Below, in pieces: positions 46,116 to 57,049 of a DNA stretch of 64,000 nt; positions within the stretch are counted from its first letter, which is position 1, and each line of letters starts with the position of its first letter. Location: assembly GCA_964019155.1 (NCBI GenBank), contig OZ025243.1, positions 12,193,444-12,257,443 of the forward strand. Reading direction: 5' to 3'. Origin of the DNA: Osedax fenrisi. Its lineage: Eukaryota > Annelida > Polychaeta > Sabellida > Siboglinidae. A model generated the notes under the pieces. The model was given only the letters and a program-made list of their open reading frames with translations. It searched no databases and was not told where the DNA came from. A program made the translations under genes and the position numbers.

Positions 46116-47194
46116 GGCCTATTACGTAGCACACCTCTCACCTACATTACACAATCATCATCTCGTCACGTGATGTAAACATCCTGCTGGTAGAGATAAC
46201 CGAGTTTATAAGTGGGCCAATGTGTGTGTTGTGTGCGTATGTGTGTGTGTGTGTGTGGGTGTGTACAGTACATGTATGGTTATTGCACCATTATTAAATA
46301 ACGCGATATACTGTCTGTATAATATATTATACAGACGAAGTAAAAGACAACATAAGGAATATGAATTCACAACATTTCGATGTTTCTAATCGACTATAGT
46401 ATTCTATAGCATACTATAGTACTTTATCCTAGATAACTACTATTACCACGATGACGTACTGGGACAAAGTACAAGGTAAACGGGCGAGTACAAATACACC
46501 TAGGGTAAATTAGGAATATAACGTAACTAGGACAAAGTACACCGTATAACATTAGTATAAAAAAGTAGGTTAAAGTATAGGTGTTAATGATACGCGTAGA
46601 AATAAGTAAGACAAAGTACACCTCCTCACTCTAAATACGAAATAGGACTTTAGCAATGATAACGATGATGACGTCATCGCTTACGTCATAACCGCTAATT
46701 ATGACACGTGATTCACTATTCCATCGGTTACACGTATACGTGGTGTATAAATATGTGTACAATATATACACTGTGTGTGTACATTGTATACACTTTGTGT
46801 ACACTGTATACAGCTTAACTTTACAAGTTTACAACTTTAACACATACGTGCGTATACTTTAACGTGTACATTAACATACATACATACATTACGTAATACG
46901 TTTACACTCAGCGTGTTACGTAATAGTCCTTGACCACGTGACCACAACTATGTAACTATAGTATACTGTATAAATGTCGCCGTATCGGAGGGTTAGTGGT
47001 TATCATGCGTGTGCTATTTAGAAGAGATACTATAGAAATGTAAATTGCGCAATTTTTATATAGCATAATATGTGTACATTGTACACTGTACATTGTACAC
47101 TGTACAAGTGGCGTCATTACTGTGTATAATGTACACTGTATATTGTAGAGTGTTTGTATAATGATGATGCACACCGTACACTTTTCACTATACA
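46116..47194. other. Unassigned region with (GT)n and GTACA-rich words
   Basis: (GT)n at 46220-46262. GACAAAGTACA occurs three times (46461, 46522, 46610). Alternating TGTACACTGTACATTGTACA inverted words lie at 47070-47160. No gene recognised; the short ORFs lack coding character. Confidence 0.5.
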
Positions 47195-47332
47195 CATTGT
47201 ATACATTGGCCACATTGAACATTATACACAGTATACATTGGCCACATTGTACATTATACACAGTATACATTATACACCTTTACATTATACACAGTACACA
47301 TTGGCCACATTGAACATTATACACAGTACACA
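47195..47332. repeat. 32-bp repeat containing ACATTATACACAGTATACAT
   Basis: About four units with TTGGCCACATTG between the ATTATACACAGTATA cores. The core is nearly identical to the core of the 23-bp satellite that starts 850 bp downstream. Confidence 0.85.
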
Positions 47333-48035
47333 CAGTGCGCGGCGTATCGGGTATTAGACAGTACACACCACGTGATCTATTATGCTACCTATAGGTTAGT
47401 ATACTGCTACGCATACATATGTTAGTTACGTCATGCCAGCGACAGTTACACCTAGATCCGTATTTCATATGCACATATGGTTGCCGAATGTTCTATATCT
47501 TCGGAGACTTTCTACCAATATCTTTACATCTGTATGCCATCCTATTTATCTTTACGGAACGTCGAGTTATAAGTATTGCATAAGTGTTGTTTTAGTTCCC
47601 TCATTGCTGTATTACGTATTACGTATTACTACAATGTTCTATTGTGTTACGTAAGAAGTAGGTAAGTACAGTGTTAACAATATTTCTCTTTTAAAACCTT
47701 TAATGAATGCGGAATCAGTGTTAAAAGTTTATGACGCGCATTACGAGTTTTTTTATTCATCTATGCACTAAAGGTTTTGGGAACCTTTATTGAAAACCCT
47801 TATTGATATTATAAATTCGATTAAAGGTTATTTATACCTTAATTCCTATAGGCAATACATACTAGCTGTATATAGGAAGAGCTATACACAACTATGTAGA
47901 GCTATATAGGGATAGCGCTGTTTGGATCATTTGTGACATGATAATACAACACCTCCGTGTACGCAATAGTATGTAAGGATGATATAAAGTAATGATTAGG
48001 GACCACTTGTTATGAGAAAATAAAATATCCTAGGA
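47333..48035. other. Unassigned spacer
   Basis: AAAACCTTTAATG and TAAAGGTTTTGGGAACC form an inverted pair at about 47693-47785. A 73-codon plus ORF (47433-47654) shows no motif. No gene supported. Confidence 0.45.
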
Positions 48036-48122
48036 ATATCCTAGAACAATCCTTATCTATCTCTGTGATGCTAACTATTGTCCTAGAACAATCTTTAGCT
48101 ATATCTGTAATGTTAACTATTG
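48036..48122. repeat. Two tandem copies of a 43-bp unit
   Basis: TCCTAGAACAATCCTTATCT.. GATGCTAACTATTG is followed by TCCTAGAACAATCTTTAGCT.. AATGTTAACTATTG. A third, diverged copy is at 53240-53283 (CTAGCACAATTCTTAGATAT..AATGTTAAATAT). Confidence 0.8.
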
Positions 48123-48177
48123 GCATAGGATAGGTTATTTCCTCGGAACAACTTGTCCGAATATCAACGATTGTGTA

Positions 48178-51100
48178 TTGTAAATTATACAAAGTGTATA
48201 TGCTATATTATACAAAGGATATGTTCTATATTATACACAGTGTATATGCTATATTATACAAAGTGTATATGCTATATTATACAAAGGATATGTTCTATAT
48301 TATACAAAGTGTATATGCTATATTATACAAAGGATATGTTCTATATTATACACAGTGTATATGCTATATTATACAAAGGATATGTTCTATATTATACACA
48401 GTGTATATGCTATATTATACAAAGTGTATATGCTATATTATACAAAGGATATGTTCTATATTATACAAAGGATATGTTCTATATTATACACAGTGTATAT
48501 GCTATATTATACAAAGTGTATATGCTATATTATACAAAGGATATGTTCTATATTATACAAAGTGTATATGCTATATTATACAAAGGATATGTTCTATATT
48601 ATACAAAGTGTATATGCTATATTATACAAAGTATATGTGCTATATTATACACAGTGTATATGCTATATTATACAAAGGATATGTTCTATAGTATACAAAG
48701 TGTATATGCTATATTATACAAAGTGTATATGCTATATTATACAAAGGATATGTTCTATATTATACAAAGTGTATATGCTATATTATACAAAGGATATGTT
48801 CTATATTATACACAGTGTATATGCTATATTATACAAAGGATATGTTCTATATTATACACAGTGTATATGCTATATTATACAAAGTGTATATGCTATATTA
48901 TACAAAGGATATGTTCTATATTATACAAAGGATATGTTCTATATTATACACAGTGTATATGCTATATTATACAAAGTGTATATGCTATATTATACAAAGG
49001 ATATGTTCTATATTATACAAAGTGTATATGCTATATTATACAAAGTGTATATGCTATATTATACAAAGTGTATATGCTATATTATACAAAGGATATGTTC
49101 TATATTATACACAGTGTATATGCTATATTATACAAAGGATATGTTCTATAGTATACAAAGTGTATATGCTATATTATACAAAGTATATCTGCTATATTAT
49201 ACAAAGGATATGTTCTATATTATACACAGTGTATATGCTATATTATACAAAGGATATGTTCTATAGTATACAAAGTGTATATGCTATATTATACAAAGTG
49301 TATATGCTATATTATACACAGTGTATATGCTATATTATACAAAGGATATGTTCTATATTATACACAGTGTATATGCTATATTATACAAAGTATATCTGCT
49401 ATATTATACACAGTGTATATGCTATATTATACAAAGGATATGTTCTATATTATACACAGTGTATATGCTATATTATACAAAGGATATGTTCTATAGTATA
49501 CAAAGTGTATATGCTATATTATACAAAGTATATCTGCTATATTATACAAAGGATATGTTCTATATTATACACAGTGTATATGCTATATTATACAAAGTGT
49601 ATATGCTATATTATACAAAGGATATGTTCTATATTATACACAGTGTATATGCTATATTATACAAAGGATATGTTCTATAGTATACAAAGTGTATATGCTA
49701 TATTATACAAAGTGTATATGCTATATTATACACAGTGTATATGCTATATTATACAAAGGATATGTTCTATATTATACACAGTGTATATGCTATATTATAC
49801 AAAGTATATCTGCTATATTATACACAGTGTATATGCTATATTATACAAAGGATATGTTCTATATTATACACAGTGTATATGCTATATTATACAAAGGATA
49901 TGTTCTATATTATACACATTGTATATGCTATATTATACAAAGTGTATATGCTATATTATACAAAGGATATGTTCTATATTATACACAGTGTATATGCTAT
50001 ATTATACAAAGGATATGTTCTATATTATACAAAGTGTATCTGCTATATTATACACAGTGTATATGCTATATTATACACAGTGTATATGCTATATTATACA
50101 AAGGATATGTTCTATATTATACACAGTGTATATGCTATATTATACAAAGGATATGTTCTATATTATACACAGTGTATATGCTATATTATACAAAGGATAT
50201 GTTCTATAGTATACAAAGTGTATATGCTATATTATACAAAGTATATCTGCTATATTATACAAAGGATATGTTCTATATTATACACAGTGTATATGCTATA
50301 TTATACAAAGTATATCTGCTATATTATACAAAGTATATGTTCTATATTATACACAGTGTATATGCTATATTATACAAAGTGTATATGCTATATTATACAA
50401 AGGATATGTTCTATATTATACACAGTGTATATGCTATATTATACAAAGGATATGTTCTATATTATACACATTGTATATGCTATATTATACAAAGTGTATA
50501 TGCTATATTATACAAAGGATATGTTCTATATTATACACAGTGTATATGCTATATTATACAAAGGATATGTTCTATATTATACAAAGTGTATCTGCTATAT
50601 TATACACAGTGTATATGCTATATTATACACAGTGTATATGCTATATTATACAAAGGATATGTTCTATATTATACACAGTGTATATGCTATATTATACAAA
50701 GGATATGTTCTATAGTATACAAAGTGTATATGCTATATTATACAAAGTATATCTGCTATATTATACAAAGGATATGTTCTATATTATACACAGTGTATAT
50801 GCTATATTATACAAAGTATATCTGCTATATTATACAAAGTATATGTTCTATATTATACACAGTGTATATGCTATATTATACAAAGTGTATGTTCTATATT
50901 ATACACAGTGTATATGCTATATTATACACATTGTATATGCTATATTATACAAAGTGTATATGCTATATTATACAAAGGATATGTTCTATAGTATACAAAG
51001 TGTATATGCTATATTATACAAAGTATATGTGCTATATTATACAAAGTATATCTGCTATATTATACAAAGGATATGTTCTATATTATACACAGTGTATATG

Positions 51101-51573
51101 CTATATTATACAAAGGATATGTTCTATATTATACACAGTGTATATGCTATATTATACAAAGGATATGTTCTATATTATACACAGTGTATATGCTATATTA
51201 TACAAAGGATATGTTCTATATTATACACAGTGTATATGCTATATTATACAAAGGATATGTTCTATATTATACACAGTGTATATGCTATATTATACAAAGT
51301 GTATATGCTATATTATACAAAGGATATGTTCTATAGTATACAAAGTATATGTGCTATATTATACAAAGTATATCTGCTATATTATACAAAGGATATGTTC
51401 TATATTATACACAGTGTATATGCTATATTATACAAAGGATATGTTCTATATTATACACAGTGTATATGCTATATTATACAAAGTATATCTGCTATATTAT
51501 ACAAAGGATATGTTCTATATTATACACAGTGTATATGCTATATTATACACAGTGTATATGCTATATTATACGA
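48178..51573. repeat. 23-bp satellite array, about 148 units, in strict register
   Basis: Head-to-tail 23-bp monomers of a few subtypes: one with TATACAAAGGATATGTTCT, one with TATACACAGTGTATATGCT, one with TATACAAAGTGTATATGCT, and minor ones with AAAGTATATCTGCT or GTATACAAAG. The second subtype contains the 15-bp dyad TATACACAGTGTATA. Diagnostic GTATACAAAG units at 48691, 49151, 49266, 49496, 49680, 50209, 50715, 50991 and 51336 are all separated by exact multiples of 23. Markers TATACACATT (49911, 50463) and AAAGTGTATC (50031, 50583) both recur after 552 bp, a 24-monomer higher-order copy. All three plus frames are open for hundreds of codons because no monomer has a stop; they are not genes. 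Confidence 0.98.
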
Positions 51574-51974
51574 AGTATATATGCTGATTATGTATGCAGA
51601 TTTTAAACTATACAGTTTCAGTTATATACAATAAATAAATTACAAATAATATTGAATTACAAAATAGGGTGGCACAATATAACAAAAACATGCGACAATT
51701 GTCTGTATTGGTGAGATCAAATACATTTATGTGGGCCAATGTTCAACTACATGATTGATAGTTTTTAATTCATTTCATTTGAATTTAATTGAATTGAATC
51801 TATTCCATTTTATAAATTCAATATCAAAATTGGTTTATTTTTATTTGAATATATGAATATTTCTGAAATGAAAGTATTCCAAATTGGTAAACAAACAAAT
51901 CATGGCAAGTCATAACCCTACCATATTTGCATCGCCACTCGATGTGAATCCCTCACAACTGAACCGTATTCCAT
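51574..51974. other. AT-rich spacer
   Basis: Begins with a decayed satellite unit, followed by AT-rich sequence without an ORF of note. No gene recognised. Confidence 0.5.
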
Positions 51975-53050
51975 ATTTATTATTAAGCCATAGTAAACAA
52001 TACTATTAGATAACAATGCATAATGTAAACCTGTTAAGTGCGTCGATATCTGACATACCACGTGACATTGCGTAACAATACATGCGTAGTAATACGTGAT
52101 AACTAGGTCATGACCCGGCGCAAGACACTGCGCATGACATTCTTAGGGTAGAGCGATTGCATTCGTAGTTACGTAAAAACACTTCACTTACAATAAATGG
52201 AAGTCGTTACAACTGACCTTATTTTTTTAGTTAGGCAATTACGTTACTATTATTAATACCCTATCGTATATGAATCATGATAAACATCTACTACATTATG
52301 TGTATATTTAGACGTATATATATATATGTAAGGTATTCACGTTTTTTAACTATGTGTACGTACGATTGATACATAATTATTATAATTTCTAATCTAAGAA
52401 GTACAATGGACACGACCTTGATATTATATAAAAAAACTGCCTGTGTGGCTCAGTGGCTAAGGCATCAGACACACAAGCAGTAGGGCACGGGTTCGACCCT
52501 CGTCCGGACCATTAATTAATTTTTATAAAATGGGTCTTAAAATATTATTTAGAAGTGATCTTATATAATTGTGTATAAATAAATGATCGGCTCTCGTTAA
52601 AACCATGGATGCCTTAACATGAGAGCGGCTTCGAAATGACATTAGAGCCATATGTTTATAAGTGAAAACGTCATCTAAGTTCCTGGATGGGATGAAAGGA
52701 CTCCACCAAATAACAATAACAATAACAATAACAATATTACGTCACAATAACAATAAGATATCTTCACTGATCTTACGAAATAGCCAACTTGCAACGACGG
52801 GATAACTAATAATCTATTTTTAGAATAATATTACAATATATTAGTGATAGTATATTTCTTTGAAATTTAGTAATTATGTAAGACAATGAAAAAATGTTAC
52901 ATGAATAATACATGCTATTGATTACCGGATGAATAGACTTTAATTATGATTTATCAATACTTAGTAAAAGAAATAGTCTTATAAGTATATTTATATATAA
53001 TTATGAAAAGTTAAAGAACATATGTATTCCATCTGTTAATCAAACTATAT
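51975..53050. repeat. Segmental duplication, copy 1 (contains a SINE)
   Basis: Matches 53765-54600 in order: TTAAGTGCG.., CGTGACATTGCGTAACA..CATGCGTAGTA, AACTAGGTCATGACC, ACATCTACTACATTA.GTGTATATTTA, GACCTTGATATTA, TATCTTCACTGATCT and a diverged tail ending near AGAACATATGT. The SINE at 52427-52733 interrupts this copy only. No conserved ORF; function unknown. Confidence 0.75.
52427..52733 (+). mobile_element. Full-length tRNA-derived SINE
   Basis: Head: box A TGGCTCAGTGG (52446-52456) and box B GGTTCGACC (52490-52498), the internal RNA polymerase III promoter, at tRNA-like spacing. The T-arm ACGGG-TTCGACC-CTCGT pairs, but the acceptor strands do not, so it is not a functional tRNA. Body from about 52510: ATTAATTAATTTTTATAAAA, GGTCTTAAAAT, GATCGGCTCTCGTTAAAACC, AGAGCGGCTTCG, GTTCCTGGATGGG, AAAGGACTCCACC. 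Tail: (CAATAA)n. ATATTA flanks it on both sides (52421-52426 and 52734-52739), and the duplicate at 54270 shows the empty site. Three other copies lie in the window (12640-12790, 26500-27011, 43685-43848). The LINE partner was not identified by a shared tail. Confidence 0.92.
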
Positions 53051-53286
53051 CAAACATGAATCCTAAATCAGCACTGGTATCTCATGCTATAGCCTATAGC
53101 CTATATATAGGCTATATATAGGCTATAGGTTACATATAGGCATAGCTATATTTAATGTATGTTCCTCTCCTATAAGGATAACCCATAATATAAACTATCA
53201 GGGGTCAATAGTTCTTAGAAATAAATTATCTTATTATTAATCTAGCACAATTCTTAGATATCTCAGTAATGTTAAATATATTCCTA
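53051..53286. other. Spacer with a palindrome and a dispersed repeat
   Basis: TATAGCCTATA-based palindrome at 53087-53130 (like 25424-25465) and a diverged copy of the 43-bp unit of 48036-48122 at 53240-53283. Confidence 0.6.
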
Positions 53287-53509
53287 AAGGGGGTAGCCCT
53301 CTACCAGTATTTCCGGAAATAATATCCGGACATTTTTGATAGAAAGTGATTTTCTAGCAAGTTAACTACTATTGGGGGATATTTTGCAGAAATTGCCGGA
53401 CATATAGTAACTTAAAAGGGGGTATCCCACTACAACTTGCTAGAAAATCAATTTCTAGCTAACAATTCCGGAAATACTGGTAGTGAATGGGGTACCTCCT
53501 TAAGATAAT
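53287..53509. mobile_element. Short TIR element with TTTCCGGAAA motifs, copy 2
   Basis: Left: GGGGGTAGCCCTC then TACCAGTATTTCCGGAAA. Right: TTCCGGAAATACTGGTA then GTGAATGGGGTACCTCC. TTAA follows at 53510-53513 and a one-base variant CTAA precedes, which suggests a TTAA target. The internal TTAAAAGGGGGTATCCCAC repeats the terminus. Copy 1 is at 16655-16865. Confidence 0.8.
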
Positions 53510-53764
53510 CATAGGAGCATTTATTTTCTCCGATCATCAATCCACAACAACAATTAAAGTGCACCATCAATTATAAAGATTATATAATCTAAAGAGTATA
53601 TTTCATAGATTATATATTATATATTATACAGTATATACAGTATATAATATATTATAGAGTACAATATAGTATATATAAATGTATAGTTTTCATTTATAGA
53701 AATATATAAATAAAAGTTAATATACCGTGTAGCCCTCCATATATAGTATGTGTATACATTATAC
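53510..53764. other. AT-rich spacer
   Basis: Repeated ATATATTATA/TACAGTATA words at 53610-53660. No gene recognised. Confidence 0.5.
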
Positions 53765-54600
53765 TGTATGCTTAATACCGGATAACATGGCAATACTGTT
53801 TAAGTAAATCATTGTAATTTAAAAAGTGAACCACTTAAGTGCGGTGACATAACGCGTGACATTATGTAACAGTACATGCGTAGTACTATTTGTATAACTA
53901 GGTCATGACCTACTTAAGGCAGAGAGAGATTACATTCACATCTAAGTAAAAACATTTCGCCTGAAATACAATGAGGTTAACACACAACTACCCTTCACTT
54001 AATTGTTACTATAGTATTGCCACTCTACTGTGTTACAGCTTGGTTATAGATTGGGTATTGTTACTATTTTAGAGTGCAGTAACCAAGATATACATCTACT
54101 ACATTAGGTGTATATTTAGGTGAATTAGTTATTATATTATATTATATTATATTATATGAATATATTATAACTTTTTTTTTTTTACTTTTTTTACGTCAAG
54201 CTATTTCACATAATTATTGTTTTTATTTGTAATCTCAGCATTACTAAGGAAATGACCTTGATATTACTGCGTAATACCCATCAGATATATTCACTGGTCT
54301 AAGCAAATGCCTTATATAGATATACCCATAATTATACATTTCAATAAAAATGTCAATAATATTATATTTATATAATGCTATTATAATTTAATTACGATAT
54401 TATATGCGTGTGATATTTAGTAATGCAGCATACTTAGGCTATGAATCACTGACATGTGAATACTATATGAGGTTTAGTATCGTTTAAACATGAATATATT
54501 ATAACTCATATTTATCTATACTTTGCAGTAAAAAGAGTATTTTAATATATTTGTTTTTCTATAATATTTAAAGTTTATGAACATATATGTTCGCATCGCA
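53765..54600. repeat. Segmental duplication, copy 2 (no SINE)
   Basis: The counterpart of 51975-53050. It reads GACCTTGATATTACTGCGTA without interruption at the point where copy 1 holds the SINE. (TATTA)n at 54128-54150 and a T run at 54172-54183 are private to this copy. Its last 85 bp (about 54508-54593) are repeated as the inner part of the following palindrome. Confidence 0.75.
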
Positions 54601-54934
54601 TGAGTGTTAGTCATAGTCTTGGGTTAGTATTAAGTGTATCGTATAACTTTTTTCATTATGGGGAATATACGTTATATATATATCTATATTTATCTATACT
54701 TTGCAGTAAAAAGAGTATTTTAATATATTTGTTTTTCTATAATATTTAAAGTTTATGAACATATATGTTCATAAACTTTAAATATTATAGCAAAACAAAT
54801 ATATTAAAATACTCTTTTTACTGCAAAGTATAGATAAATATAGATATATATATAACGTATATTCCCCATAATGAAAAAAGTTATACGATACACTTAATAC
54901 TAACCCAAGACTATGACTAACACTCATGCGATGC
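54594..54934. repeat. Near-perfect palindrome of about 340 bp
   Basis: Left arm from GCATCGCATGAGTGTTAGTC to the centre GAACATATATGTTC (54757-54770); right arm is its inverse, ending in GACTAACACTCATGCGATGC. Over about 170 bp per arm I see a single clear substitution (GTTTTTCT against GTTTTGCT) and possibly one indel. There is essentially no spacer at the centre. The inner half of the left arm is itself a direct copy of 54508-54593. Confidence 0.9.
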
Positions 54935-55852
54935 TAACACCTACAAGTAGGTTAGCTATAATTAATGGTTAGCCTATTTCTATAACGCTACCCCATAGGT
55001 GGGGAAAGGCTGTGTTACGGTGGTTACGGGTGGTTACGTAATACTAATAATGTAACTATTACGTCATACTTAGCCTACCACTTATATCTGGTTATGACCG
55101 CAACAATAGATATATCACCCAGAGGCGCAGAGACAATATGTGAAGTTATTTCTTTGATGTGATCATTAATTCTATAATTAACATTCTGATAAACGTAATA
55201 TAAATACACCGACGTGTTTTTCATTCGAACAATATATTATAACACCGATTGGAGAATATAATATAAAGTGTGGGAACTTGTAGCTACTAGATAGTATCAC
55301 TTTGTAGTACATAGTATGTATTGTATCCGTACTATGTCACGAAGTATGCGACTACATTAATATTTAGTTTCAATTAATATTTAATATTATCGAAAATGAT
55401 CGAAAATAGAAATAAAATATAGCGTATAAATAATCGAAAATAGAAATAAACACATTGTTTTGTATAAGTGCATATAAATATAATATTTCTACTTTAAATA
55501 TATTAATTCTTCTTAACGTTGTAACCTGTGCTAGTAATATGTATACAAGTATGTTGTTATTCGATAATAAAATATACATATTTAATAATATTGGTTTAAG
55601 CATATATTATAGATTATATAATACAGTTTGAAAAGTGGCTGATAAAGGTAACAAAAGAAGCTATGTTTTATTTTAATTTAGTAATAAGTTATTGAAGGTA
55701 ACATCCAATCATTGGCGATATTAATTCTACTAGAGAAATAATAATTAGGTGTAGAAATATTAGGGAAAAGGTACGTGTTAGTAGATTTTGTTGTAATCTT
55801 AAATACCTTATATTTAATATATCGACATTATTAAAATATAAATTATAACGTA

Positions 55853-55907
<55 letters not shown>

Positions 55908-57049
55908 GTGAACCAATAATTAAGAATGACCATGTTTAAATAAGTTATTATTATATACATATTAATTAAATAATAATAACTCCAATATTCAAGATAACTT
56001 TTAATATAGCTCCTATTTGAGAGAATTATGAGAAATAACAATATTAAAAAAAGGAAAATGATATGATGAAAGTATTATGGAAAGCCTATGATGAAGCAAG
56101 TAATACTAATTGTGATACATTACTATTATCAACTTTATTTAATATATATGATATAAATATAATATAATATATATGATTATAATCGGTGGCCTTTTAACTA
56201 CTGTTTCATTCGAGTGTGATGAATTAGGTCATAGCCTAAAGGCATGTTGGATGGGATCATGTAGGTTATTTGTTAGAAATTAGTATGTTAGTATGTTTAA
56301 CAATTAATTTACTAATAATAGATTGCAACAATAGTTATTACATGGGTGTATAATTAAGAGGAATGTATGTGTCGATGATATAGTGTTTAAAAATTGAAAT
56401 AATCAATTCATTGTTATAATAATAAGGGAATGCATTCGGTATACTATAATCAATCTAGTAATAGATAATTGTAGTGATGTATAATCATGTTATAATAAGA
56501 AGTTTCTATTAGTGCTACTATTTTTAGTTATTAGATTACAACTTTTATAATTATTATTATTATACACATTTTTATTGACTCAATAATATGTAAATATTTT
56601 GTATATCGTATAAATGAAACGAAAAGTAAATATATAAAAAAAGAATGTTAAAAGATGTTCAAGAAAATAGTTGAAAAGGCGGTGTTTTAAATAAAGAGTT
56701 TAGTAGGAATATATATACCTATATATAATATCAACTAATGAAGCATTGGGAGATTGTATACTTTAACTATATATAGTGTTACTATTAACATAATGCAATT
56801 ACCAATTTATTTTGATAGAAAGATGAGTGGAAGAAGGGTAGAAGTGGAAGTTTATACATTTAGTTATTTATTGTTATTTTGATTTAGGATATTACCACAA
56901 AGTTTTTTATCAGATAGAACTCAATACTAAATACTATTTTGTCTGGTAAATTATCGTTGATATGATAAAGTACTTTAGAGTGAACGAAGAGAATGAAGAT
57001 AAATAAGTGATTAGTTAATCAATACGAATTTAATTAAAAATGTTGTTAT
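54935..57049. other. Unassigned AT-rich region
   Basis: 54940-55100 is less AT-rich (GTGTTACGGTGGTTACGGGTGG) but has no ORF. (TA)n at 55858-55902. Short minus ORFs (55370-55603, 55689-55916) are AT-driven and hydrophobic, with no motif. No gene supported. Confidence 0.5.

Noticed and set aside
48178..51573. CRISPR array
   Set aside because: There are no unique spacers between repeats; monomers are contiguous, and the setting is eukaryotic.
48153..51634. Very long plus-strand ORFs (up to 632 codons) of Y-M-L-Y-Y-T-K type repeats
   Set aside because: All three plus frames are open because the 23-bp monomer has no stop codon; peptide content simply mirrors the satellite.
52437..52510. Functional tRNA gene
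   Set aside because: Box A, box B and the T-arm are present, but the acceptor strands do not pair and a SINE body follows; it is the tRNA-derived head of a SINE.
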